Assembly: GCF_014206945.1 (NCBI RefSeq)
Contig: NZ_JACHON010000016.1
Span: 1 to 64,000 of the forward strand
Source of the DNA: Gracilibacillus halotolerans
Lineage (GTDB): Bacteria > Bacillota > Bacilli > Bacillales > Amphibacillaceae
Length of the DNA: 64,000 nucleotides
Direction: 5' to 3'
This document shows, piece after piece, positions 21,083-30,001 of the stretch. The notes under the pieces are model-generated. The model saw only the letters and a list, made by a program, of their open reading frames with translations, had not been told where the DNA came from and did no database searches. Position 1 is the stretch's first letter. Every line of letters starts with the position of its first letter. Both the position numbers and the translations under genes were made by a program.

Positions 21083-21262
21083 CGATATGATTATCTAGAG
21101 ACATCGTTCCCAATTCGGTCTGTTTTTAAACACGTAATATGTATATGTTGTTAAAAGAAAGGAATGTCTTTTTTATGTAAGATGTTCAAAGGGTGGTAAC
21201 TATTTTATCTAGGAGTGGAGTCTGTATGTCGAGGAGCTCGTTGTGTAGGAGAAAAATATAAA

Positions 21263-21335
21263 CACGCCCGGAGGGATTCGAACCCCCGACTCATGGTACC
21301 GGAAACCATTGCTCTATCCCCTGAGCTACGGGCGC
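21263..21335 (-). tRNA. tRNA-Arg (anticodon CCG)
   Basis: The minus strand gives acceptor GCGCCCG paired with CGGGCGT, a D-arm AGCTCAGGGGATAGAGC, anticodon stem ATGGT/ACCAT around TTCCGGT (anticodon CCG) and a T-arm with GGTTCGAATCC. The CCA end is not encoded. Length is 73 bases. Confidence 0.95.
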
Positions 21336-21517
21336 ATAAACGACATGCTCTATTATAGCGTAACAATAATATAAATTCAAACTTCATTCCATTTTGTCGT
21401 TGAAGAGTGTACCGCTTTTCGAAGGGTGAATATGCAACTATAGCATGCTAGCTAAGAGATTTATTTGAAGGAGCCTACTCATAAAAAACAATTCTCATAC
21501 ACTTTTTAAAAATATTG

Positions 21518-21546
21518 TTGACATTCTAATAGTGCAATGATACAGT
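21518..21546 (+). promoter_or_regulatory. Promoter of the SAM-riboswitch operon
   Basis: TTGACA (21518-21523), a 17-bp spacer and TACAGT (21541-21546) lie about 50 bp before the riboswitch aptamer. Confidence 0.75.
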
Positions 21547-21593
21547 GAATATAACGTTTTAAATACAAGTGAATAGCTAGGAATGATTTTCTT

Positions 21594-21763
21594 TCTTATC
21601 AAGAGAGGTGGAGGGACTGGCCCTATGAAACCTCGGCAACCATTAAGCAATCGTGCTTAATACAGGTGCCAATTCCACTAGACAAATGTCTGGAGAGATG
21701 AGAGAGAGCACACTTTTACATATAAGTATGTCTCTCTATCTTACACAGATAGGGAGATTTTTT
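21594..21763 (+). promoter_or_regulatory. SAM-I (S-box) riboswitch with terminator
   Basis: The leader shows the S-box core: CTTATCAAGAGAGGTGGAGG, GACTGGCCC, ATGAAACCTCGGCAACC, the P3/P4 part ending GGTGCCAATTCC, and a closing GAGAGATGAGAGAG. The expression platform is the hairpin TCTCTCTATCT/AGATAGGGAGA (21731-21757) followed by TTTTTT. With SAM bound the terminator forms; under methionine or SAM shortage transcription reads into the metY-fusion operon. Confidence 0.95.
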
Positions 21764-21876
21764 GTTTGGCGAAAGTTTTTAAATTTTCTTGTATGAGCCG
21801 ATCAAACTTAGCAAACGGATACAGCCTAAAAAATTGGCTTGTGAATAACTTACTAATACAACAGGGGGAGAAAAAA

Positions 21877-23673
21877 ATGTCAGAAGAATTCAAAAATAGC
21901 ACATATGATTTAGAGACATTAAATGTACACGGAGGTCAAGCGCCAGATCCAACAACGGGTTCGCGAGCTGTGCCAATCTATCAATCTACTTCATTTGTAT
22001 TCCATGATACAGAGCACGCAGAAAGATTATTTGCGTTAGATGAACCGGGTAATATTTATTCACGTATCGGTAACCCAACAGTAGATGTTTTTGAGAAAAG
22101 AATGGCTTTATTAGAAGATGGTGTCGCTGCAGTAGGAACCTCTTCAGGTATGTCAGCTATCACACTATCAATCTTGAATGTGGCAAGTGCTGGGGATGAA
22201 ATCATCGCAGGAACAAACCTTTACGGTGGAACGTATAATTTGTTCGCTGTAACATTGCCACGTTACGGAATTAATGTGAAATTTGTGGATCCTACTGAAC
22301 CCGAAAACTTCCGTGCCGCGATAACAGAAAATACAAAAGCGATATTCGGAGAAATTATCGGTAATCCAGGCCTACAAGTATTAGATGTAGAAAAAGTTTC
22401 AGAAATTGCCCATGAAGCAGGAGTTCCGCTTATTATTGATAACACGTTTGCAACTCCTTATGGCTGTAAACCAATTCAACTAGGCGCAGACATTGTTGTT
22501 CACTCAGCGACAAAATGGATTGGTGGTCATGGTACATCTATCGGTGGTGTAATTGTAGATGGGGGACGTTTTAATTGGAATAATGGAAAGTTTCCAACAT
22601 TTACAGAACCTGACCCGAGTTACAATGGAATTCGCTATGCTGTAGACTTCGGGACATTAGCATTCATTACAAAAGTACGTGTTCAACTATTACGTGACTT
22701 CGGTGCATCGTTAAGTCCATTTAATGCGTTTCAGTTATTACAAGGGTTAGAGACATTGCATGTACGAATGGAGCGCCATAACAAAAACGCTCAAGAGCTT
22801 GCTGAGTATTTAGCAAACCATGAGGCAGTAGAATGGGTAACGTATCCTGGACTAGAAGATCATCCAACACACGATTTAGCGAAGAAAAACTTCCAAAATG
22901 GGTTTTCAGGTTCCATCATTATTTTTGGAATTAAAGGTGGAAGAGAAGCTGGAAAACAATTGATTAATAATGTGTCACTATGGTCCCATGTTGCAAACGT
23001 AGGGGACGCTAAATCACTAATTATCCATCCAGGCTCTACTACACATCAGCAATTGACAAAAGAGCAGCTAGAAGAGCAAGGAGTATCAGAAGAATTAGTA
23101 CGCCTATCTGTAGGTATTGAATCCTTACGCGATATTCGAAATGACTTAGATCAAGCATTAGCGAAAGCAACGGGAATAGGCGAAACTGGCGAAACAGTTG
23201 TAAACGACGAAGGAGTCATTCGTTGGGCTCTTAACTCGTCAGTTGAGCGAGTAGTTGAGGATGGAAACGAAACAACCCGCCCTAAAACATTAGCTATTGT
23301 TGGATTAAGTGGAAAAGAAGCACGTCCGAGTTATCGATTAGCAAGAAAAATGCAACGATTAGGTTATAAGATTATTCCAGTTAATCCGAGAGAAACGGAG
23401 ATTCTAGGAGAAAAAGCGTATCCGGATTTAAAGAGTGTTCCAGAACCAATCGATATTGTTCAAGTGTTTAGAAGTCCAGAAGCTGCGATAGAAGTAGCAA
23501 AAGAAGCAATCGAAGTAAATCCAAAAGTGTTCTGGTTACAAGAAGGTGTAATTTCTCCAGAAGCAGAAAGAGTAGCTAGAGAAGCAGGCTTACAAGTTGT
23601 ACACAACCGTTGTACTTATAAAGAAGCACAACGTTTACGTGGAACAATTACAACATACGCTTGTGAAATCTAA
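21877..23673 (+). CDS. O-acetylhomoserine sulfhydrylase fused to a CoA-binding domain
   Basis: Residues 1 to about 435 are a complete PLP-dependent MetY-type enzyme that turns O-acetylhomoserine plus sulfide (or methanethiol) into homocysteine (or methionine). They show VHGGQAPDP, the loop YSRIGNPTVD, the PLP lysine K213 in SATKW and the C-terminal SVGIESLRDI. After a linker, residues from about 470 to 598 are a YccU-type CoA-binding Rossmann domain: LAIVGLSGKEARPSY, VNPRETEILG, VFWLQEGV and HNRCTYKEAQRL. MetY is usually about 430 residues, so this is a fusion. The start is ATG 21877 after GGGGGAG; 37 extra upstream codons fall in the riboswitch leader. It is controlled by the S-box. Confidence 0.9.
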   Translation: MSEEFKNSTYDLETLNVHGGQAPDPTTGSRAVPIYQSTSFVFHDTEHAERLFALDEPGNIYSRIGNPTVDVFEKRMALLEDGVAAVGTSSGMSAITLSILNVASAGDEIIAGTNLYGGTYNLFAVTLPRYGINVKFVDPTEPENFRAAITENTKAIFGEIIGNPGLQVLDVEKVSEIAHEAGVPLIIDNTFATPYGCKPIQLGADIVVHSATKWIGGHGTSIGGVIVDGGRFNWNNGKFPTFTEPDPSYNGIRYAVDFGTLAFITKVRVQLLRDFGASLSPFNAFQLLQGLETLHVRMERHNKNAQELAEYLANHEAVEWVTYPGLEDHPTHDLAKKNFQNGFSGSIIIFGIKGGREAGKQLINNVSLWSHVANVGDAKSLIIHPGSTTHQQLTKEQLEEQGVSEELVRLSVGIESLRDIRNDLDQALAKATGIGETGETVVNDEGVIRWALNSSVERVVEDGNETTRPKTLAIVGLSGKEARPSYRLARKMQRLGYKIIPVNPRETEILGEKAYPDLKSVPEPIDIVQVFRSPEAAIEVAKEAIEVNPKVFWLQEGVISPEAERVAREAGLQVVHNRCTYKEAQRLRGTITTYACEI

Positions 23674-23797
23674 ACTTTAACAAATTAACACAGCAGAGAT
23701 TAGGCGGGGAGTACAGTAAAACCTTTTTAAAAAGTAGGAAAGGCTTCCCGCTATCTCTATACATATAGAAGTAATTAATTTCAAGGAGGACAATATA

Positions 23798-24805
23798 ATG
23801 GAAAGAATACCTTTAATTGACTGGCGTAGTTTTATCGTTATTTTATTACTAGGAATTATTATTATTTTTACTGCAGGATGTGGCACTGAAACGAGTGCGG
23901 AAGAGGAATTATCAGAAATTCGTTTAGATTATGCTTATTATTCACCTACAAGTCTAGTGCTAAAGAAATTCGGTTGGGTAGAAGAAGCGTATGAAGAAGA
24001 GGGAACAGAAGTTGTTTGGACATTAAGTCAAGGAAGTAACAAAGCATTGGAGTATTTAAACAGTAATAGTGTCGATTTCGGTTCAACAGCTGGAGCCGCA
24101 GCACTTATTTCTAAAGCAAATGGAGCTCCAATTCAAAATGTCTATATCTACTCAAAACCAGAGTGGACGGCACTAGTAACAACAGAAGATAGTGATATTA
24201 AGACGGTTGCGGACTTAAAAGGTAAACAAGTTGCAGCGACACTAGGTACAGATCCATATATTTTCTTAGTGCGTGCACTAGCTGAAGAAGGTCTTAGTGT
24301 AAATGACATTACGGTAACAAATCTCCAGCATGCAGACGGAGCGACAGCGTTAGTGAACGGAGATGTAGACGCTTGGTCAGGACTTGATCCACATATGGCG
24401 AAATATGAAGTAGAGAATAATACACCGTTATTTTTTAGAAATATCGATTTTAATACGTATGGTTTTCTGAATGTAAGAGAAGAATTTGCGGAGAAGCACC
24501 CGGAACATGTGAAAAGAATTATTGAATTATACGAAAAAGCAAGACAGTGGGTACTAGATAACCCTGAAGAAGCAGCAGAACTTTTAGCTGAAGAGGCGGG
24601 CATCGATTTAGAAGTAGCGAAAATTCAGATGGAGAGAAATGATTTTTCTAATGCTATCCCAGGAGACGTACATTTAGAATCTATTAAAGAAGCTGGTCGA
24701 GTGCTTCAAGAGGCAGACGTACTTAATGATGATGTAGACGTGGAGGAAACGGCAAATAACTTAATAGAACCGAAATTCTCCGAAGAAGTTATTGGAGGAC
24801 AATAG
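23798..24805 (+). CDS. Sulfonate-type ABC transporter substrate-binding lipoprotein
   Basis: A 335-residue SsuA/NrtA/TauA-type binding protein anchored outside the membrane. A hydrophobic signal ends in the lipobox FTAGC (C28), followed by the family fold: YYSPTSLVLKKFGWVEEAYEEEG, GSNKALEYLNSNSVDFGSTAG, DLKGKQVAATLGTDPY and DAWSGLDP. AAGGAGG precedes ATG. It lies 124 bp after the metY fusion, with an imperfect GC-rich hairpin in the gap, and leads a three-gene importer. The ligand is unknown; S-box control points to a sulfur compound such as an organosulfonate or thioether acid. Confidence 0.88.
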   Translation: MERIPLIDWRSFIVILLLGIIIIFTAGCGTETSAEEELSEIRLDYAYYSPTSLVLKKFGWVEEAYEEEGTEVVWTLSQGSNKALEYLNSNSVDFGSTAGAAALISKANGAPIQNVYIYSKPEWTALVTTEDSDIKTVADLKGKQVAATLGTDPYIFLVRALAEEGLSVNDITVTNLQHADGATALVNGDVDAWSGLDPHMAKYEVENNTPLFFRNIDFNTYGFLNVREEFAEKHPEHVKRIIELYEKARQWVLDNPEEAAELLAEEAGIDLEVAKIQMERNDFSNAIPGDVHLESIKEAGRVLQEADVLNDDVDVEETANNLIEPKFSEEVIGGQ

Positions 24806-24817
24806 GGAGAGAGACGA

Positions 24818-25648
24818 ATGGCTAAAATTGAGGCAGAAATTACAAACAAAAAAGTCGGAATATTCAGAAAAAATAAAGTAGTTATAGAAAAATTAAATAC
24901 GATTTTAATAGGGAGCATCATTCCCATTCTATTAATAACTGTATGGGAGCTATTGAGTAGAATCGGAGTCTTTCCTTCGTATCAGTTACCAGCTCCTACT
25001 ACAATTCTTAATACGATTTATGAGATGGGTCTGGATGGCACGTTATGGTCCCACATTGGTGTTACTACTTATCGTGTATTCGCAGGCTTTCTTATCGGTA
25101 CTGGTATAGCCGTAGTATTGGGAAGTTTTATTGGGTTTTATCAACGAGCGGAAAGGCTTTTTGATCCACTAATCCAGGCTTTTCGCTCGATTCCATCGCT
25201 AGCTTGGGTTCCGTTATTTATTTTATGGATGGGGATTGGTGAACCGTCCAAAATTACAATGATTGCTGTCGGTGTATTTTTCCCTGTCTATTTAAACATT
25301 GTTAGCGGGATTCATGGAGTGGATCGTAAGCTAATAGAGGTAGGAAAAATGTATGGCTTATCGACCTTTCAGTTAATTAGAAGAATTATATTACCAGCTT
25401 CGCTTCCTTCTTTTTTAGTAGGGTTACGAAGTGGGTTAGGTCTTGGCTGGATGTTTGTTGTAGCTGCTGAATTAATGGGAGCGAGTCAAGGTTTAGGATT
25501 TCTATTAACGTTTGGTCAAAATATGTCACAGCCAGATGTTATTTTAGCAAGTATTATATTATTTGCACTTATCGGAAAGCTAACAGATTGGTTATTAAAA
25601 TTACTAGAACAACGATCGCTTCAATGGCAAGATCGCATTCAGGATTAG
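24818..25648 (+). CDS. Sulfonate-type ABC transporter permease
   Basis: A 276-residue SsuC/TauC-type permease with about six membrane segments and the EAA coupling loop, here GKMYGLSTFQLIRRIILPASLP near residue 185. It begins 12 bp after the binding-protein gene and would form a homodimer at the membrane with the ATPase at 25663. The N-terminal 25 residues are basic and polar. The operon position and SsuC-like sequence support uptake of a sulfur-containing anion. Confidence 0.9.
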   Translation: MAKIEAEITNKKVGIFRKNKVVIEKLNTILIGSIIPILLITVWELLSRIGVFPSYQLPAPTTILNTIYEMGLDGTLWSHIGVTTYRVFAGFLIGTGIAVVLGSFIGFYQRAERLFDPLIQAFRSIPSLAWVPLFILWMGIGEPSKITMIAVGVFFPVYLNIVSGIHGVDRKLIEVGKMYGLSTFQLIRRIILPASLPSFLVGLRSGLGLGWMFVVAAELMGASQGLGFLLTFGQNMSQPDVILASIILFALIGKLTDWLLKLLEQRSLQWQDRIQD

Positions 25649-25662
25649 AAAGTGGTGAAAAA

Positions 25663-26400
25663 ATGACACTCGTTTTAAATAAAGTTAGTCGATCCTTTGA
25701 TGGGGTGGCTGCGGTGAAGGATGTTCACTTAAAGGTCGAAAAAGGGGAAATTGTTGGCCTACTCGGTACAAGTGGCTGTGGAAAGAGTACACTTTTACGT
25801 ACGATTTCTGGTCTAGATACTGGTTATGATGGGGTTATTGAAATAAATGAGAAAACATCTAAACAAGTGAATGAAGAAACAGGATTCATTTTTCAAGAAC
25901 CTCGTTTATTACCATGGTTAAATGTGTTGGAAAATGTCATGTTCGGTTTAGAAGGAAAACGAGCAGAAAAACTAGATAAAGCAAACCACATTCTTCAAAG
26001 CGTAGGATTGGCAGGAAAAGAAAACCTTTATCCGAAAGAGTTATCTGGTGGTATGGCTCAACGTGTGGCTATTGCACGATCTCTCGTCACTTCCCCTGAA
26101 ATTTTATTATTAGATGAACCTTTTAGTGCACTTGATGCTTTTACAAAAATGCAGTTACAAGATTTCTTGTTAGATGTATGGAAGAAGTATCATACAACGA
26201 TGATTTTAGTTACCCATGACATTGATGAAGCACTTTATTTATGTGATCGTGTTGTTATTTTAAGAGGCCAACCAGGTGAAATTGTAGAAGAATTAAAAGT
26301 AGAAGAAGCGCGACCTCGAAATCGTGGAAGTGAACAATTAGCGCAATTGAAATCAGATATTCTAACGGCTCTAGATTTAAATAAACAGTCCGTTTATTGA
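25663..26400 (+). CDS. Sulfonate-type ABC transporter ATPase
   Basis: A 245-residue SsuB/TauB-type ATPase with Walker A GTSGCGKST near residue 38, Q-loop IFQEPRLLPWL, signature LSGGMAQRVAIAR, Walker B ILLLDEPFSALD and the switch histidine in VTHDIDEA. The start is set at ATG 25663, 14 bp after the permease stop. A longer frame from 25588 overlaps the permease and lacks a ribosome site. Together with the two preceding genes it forms a complete importer. Confidence 0.92.
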   Translation: MTLVLNKVSRSFDGVAAVKDVHLKVEKGEIVGLLGTSGCGKSTLLRTISGLDTGYDGVIEINEKTSKQVNEETGFIFQEPRLLPWLNVLENVMFGLEGKRAEKLDKANHILQSVGLAGKENLYPKELSGGMAQRVAIARSLVTSPEILLLDEPFSALDAFTKMQLQDFLLDVWKKYHTTMILVTHDIDEALYLCDRVVILRGQPGEIVEELKVEEARPRNRGSEQLAQLKSDILTALDLNKQSVY

Positions 26401-26417
26401 GAGAGGAGAGGTTTACT

Positions 26418-28106
26418 ATGACATCATTGATAGATAACATACTCCCAGCACTACCAGGTAAGCATCATTTAGAGAATTACGAAGAGCTCTATTCATCGTT
26501 CCAGTGGGAAGAAGCGACGAAGCTTCTCTCGGGGAAAAAAGCTGGGAAAATTAACGCCGCGTATGAAGCGATTGATCGACATGTTGATGAAGGGTATGGC
26601 GATAAAATTGCTATCCATTATATTTCGGATGAGGAAACAGAGTCCTACACGTATAAAGATTTACAAGAAAAAGTGAATCACTACGCACGTGTGTTGAAAC
26701 AACATTATAATGTGCAAAAAGGTGATCGAGTATTTATCTTTCTTCCAAAAAGTGTGGAATGTTATGTAGCGATATTTGCTGCCATTAAAGTAGGTGCGAT
26801 TGCTGTCCCATTATTTGAAGCATTTATGGAAGACGCTATCAAGGATAGAGTAGAAGACTGCCAAGGAAGTCTCTTAATCTCAGATGAAACATTAAGTAAA
26901 AGAGTGCCAACTTCAGAACTTCCTTGTTTAGAGACAATTTTGCTAGTTGAAGATATCGAAAAAATTCAATTTTCTCCATCCGATATTAAAGCATCTGTTA
27001 CAGAATGGATGGATGAGGAAGATGGATTTCTGATTCATTATACAAGCGGATCTACTGGTAAACCAAAAGGGGTACTCCATGCTAATCGAGCGATTAAACA
27101 TCATGCTATTACAGGGAAATATGTTTTAGATATTCATGATGAAGATGTTTACTGGTGTACATCCCATCCTGGCTGGGTAACAGGTAGTGTCTATGGATTA
27201 TTTGCACCATTACTTAATCGTGCAACAGTTGTCATTCATGGTGGGCGTTTTCTTGCGGAAGACTGGTATAAAATTATTGAAACGTTCCAAGTAACAATAT
27301 GGTATAGTGCTCCAACAGCCTTTCGTATGCTTGTGTCAAAAGGAGATTTACACAAGGAATATAATCTTTCTTCTCTCCGACATATATTAAGTGTTGGCGA
27401 ACCTTTAAATCCAGAAGTTATTCACTGGGCATGGGAAAATTGGCGAGTACGTATTCATGATACATGGTGGATGACAGAAACAGGCGGACATTTAATTGTT
27501 AATTTCCCGTCTGCTCCAATTAAACCGGGTTCAATGGGAAGACCATTCCCCGGGATTCAGGTTGGTATATTAGATACGAATGGTAATGAATTGCCTCGAG
27601 GAGAACTAGGTCAACTAGCAATAAAAGCACCTTGGCCTGGTATCATGCAGGAAATCTGGGGGAATAAGGAGAAATACGATTCTTATTTTCCGTACGATGG
27701 ATGGTATGTATCTGGTGATTTAGCTTATCAGGACGAGGAAGGCTACGTGTTTTTCCAAGGTAGAGATGATGATATGATACAATCTGCTGGTGAACAAATC
27801 GGCCCGTTTGAGGTCGAAAGTAAATTGATCGAACATCCAGCAGTCCGAGAAGCAGGCGTAATAGGAAAACCTGATGCCATTCGTGGAGAGATCGTAAAAG
27901 CTTTTATTACCTTGCAAGAAGGATATGAAGAGTCCGAGCAGCTTCTAGAGGAAATTCGACTATTTGTACGAAATGAGCTTGCTGCACATTCAGCTCCTCG
28001 TGAACTAGAAGTAATGGCAGAACTTCCAAAAACAAAAATAAGCGGTAAAATACTTCGACGAGAACTGAAAAGATTAGAAATACAAAGGCAAGAAAATACG
28101 GAGTAA
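26418..28106 (+). CDS. AMP-forming acyl-CoA ligase (acetyl-CoA synthetase-like)
   Basis: A 562-residue ANL-family enzyme that activates a carboxylic acid as acyl-AMP and then acyl-CoA. It has the P-loop YTSGSTGKPKGV near residue 215, the adenine motif DTWWMTETGG near 350 (WW-TETGG is typical of the acetyl/propionyl group), the hinge SGDLAYQDEEGY, and the C-terminal catalytic lysine in KTKISGKILRREL. GAGAGGAGAGG precedes ATG 26418. It is closest in type to AcsA, but its place as last gene of an S-box operon after a sulfonate-type importer suggests a sulfur-containing or other short acid as substrate. That part is inference. Confidence 0.85.
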   Translation: MTSLIDNILPALPGKHHLENYEELYSSFQWEEATKLLSGKKAGKINAAYEAIDRHVDEGYGDKIAIHYISDEETESYTYKDLQEKVNHYARVLKQHYNVQKGDRVFIFLPKSVECYVAIFAAIKVGAIAVPLFEAFMEDAIKDRVEDCQGSLLISDETLSKRVPTSELPCLETILLVEDIEKIQFSPSDIKASVTEWMDEEDGFLIHYTSGSTGKPKGVLHANRAIKHHAITGKYVLDIHDEDVYWCTSHPGWVTGSVYGLFAPLLNRATVVIHGGRFLAEDWYKIIETFQVTIWYSAPTAFRMLVSKGDLHKEYNLSSLRHILSVGEPLNPEVIHWAWENWRVRIHDTWWMTETGGHLIVNFPSAPIKPGSMGRPFPGIQVGILDTNGNELPRGELGQLAIKAPWPGIMQEIWGNKEKYDSYFPYDGWYVSGDLAYQDEEGYVFFQGRDDDMIQSAGEQIGPFEVESKLIEHPAVREAGVIGKPDAIRGEIVKAFITLQEGYEESEQLLEEIRLFVRNELAAHSAPRELEVMAELPKTKISGKILRRELKRLEIQRQENTE

Positions 28107-28110
28107 TGAA

Positions 28111-28154
28111 GAAGAAAATCCGGACGTTTCCAGTGAAACGCTCGGATTTTCTTA
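28111..28154 (+). terminator. Terminator of the S-box operon
   Basis: GAAAATCCGG-CGTTTC pairs with GAAACG-TCGGATTTTC around CAGT, with one mismatch, and the tail is TTTTCTTACTTT. Confidence 0.85.
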
Positions 28155-28187
28155 CTTTATGGGCATTTTATTGATGAAGAACGCATC

Positions 28188-28510
28188 AACATTAGATACA
28201 TGTGCATCAAAATCGGATAACTCTCCTTAATATTAGATAACTACTTACAAAGATTAGATAACTCTAGTTAATATGAGATATGTTGTTTCAACATTAGATA
28301 AGTACCTATCAAAATCGGATAAACTACTTGAACCTATTACTAATATTGAGTATCTAATATTGAGCATATGTAATCCGATATTAAAATGGAGAATCCAACA
28401 TTGGCTTGCCACTATCTGATGTTACATGGAGAAATCGCGTGTTGGCAACAGGTTATCAAATCTTAAATTCCTCAATCCAATCTTAGTGGAATACAATCCG
28501 ATTTTAAACC
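28188..28510. repeat. Head-to-head array of 20/21-bp repeats between convergent genes
   Basis: The first half has seven units with TTAGATA or TCGGATA cores starting at 28192, 28213, 28233, 28254, 28274, 28294 and 28315. The second half has eight units in the opposite orientation (ATCTAATATT, ATCCGATATT, ATCTGATGTT and so on) starting at 28352, 28373, 28393, 28414, 28434, 28455, 28475 and 28496, strictly alternating 21 and 20 bp. CAATATTAGAT in one half is the reverse complement of ATCTAATATTG in the other. The array fills the gap between the ligase gene and ldh and codes for nothing evident. Confidence 0.9.
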
Positions 28511-28525
28511 CGCTAACCACAATAC

Positions 28526-29497
<972 letters not shown>

Positions 29498-29625
29498 TTA
29501 AGATTATTTACCTAATACTATACACTATTTGGCAATAAGAACCTATTAACAATCCATTTTCGGTACAAAATATTCGATATATTTTTAATTGTGATTTAAG
29601 ATAGAAGTAAAATGAGGATAGGCGG

Positions 29626-29886
29626 ATGATTGTGGAATTCGTTTTGTATATGAAAGAAAATTGCTCGCTATGTGAGGATGCGAAAGTGGTCCTCGATTTA
29701 TTAAAGAACGAATATCTTTTTGAATATAGGGAAAAAGATATTTATACTGATGAAGAGTTATTAGAAAAATATCATCTTTCAATCCCTGTTCTAGAGTATC
29801 GGAATCACGTTGTTGACGAAGGAAATATCGACTATTTTGTTGTGGAAAATTTTTTGCGAAATAATAAATTATCAGAAAATAGTTGA
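29626..29886 (+). CDS. Small glutaredoxin/thioredoxin-fold protein
   Basis: An 86-residue thioredoxin-fold protein (glutaredoxin-like, DUF836 type) with the redox pair CSLC (C13/C16) after the first strand and a cis-proline segment SIPVLEY near residue 53. It is probably a cytoplasmic thiol-disulfide exchanger; partners are unknown. GGATAGGCGG precedes ATG 29626. It sits just before cggR, and its 3' end overlaps the -35 of the cggR promoter. It lacks signal and membrane segments. Confidence 0.82.
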   Translation: MIVEFVLYMKENCSLCEDAKVVLDLLKNEYLFEYREKDIYTDEELLEKYHLSIPVLEYRNHVVDEGNIDYFVVENFLRNNKLSENS

Positions 29887-29911
29887 GACATGTCGATTGT
29901 TTTGATAAAAT
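29883..29911 (+). promoter_or_regulatory. Promoter of the cggR-glycolysis operon
   Basis: TTGAGA (29883-29888), a 17-bp spacer and TAAAAT (29906-29911) lie directly upstream of the CggR operator, the same order as at B. subtilis cggR. Confidence 0.75.
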
Positions 29912-29941
29912 AATTACAGGGACATATTTTTTTGTTCTAAG

Positions 29942-29977
29942 TGGGACGAAAAGTGACTAGGAGGGACAAAATATTCC
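29942..29977 (+). promoter_or_regulatory. CggR operator
   Basis: TGGGAC-N6-TGAC-N4-AGGGAC-N6-TTCC reproduces the spacing of the B. subtilis CggR operator (CGGGAC-N6-TGTC-N4-CGGGAC-N6-TGTC) exactly, with 4 of 20 fixed positions changed. It lies between the promoter and the cggR start, where bound CggR would block elongation until fructose-1,6-bisphosphate releases it. Confidence 0.85.
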
Positions 29978-30001
29978 CAGTAACTAAAGGAGCGTTTCCG
30001 A

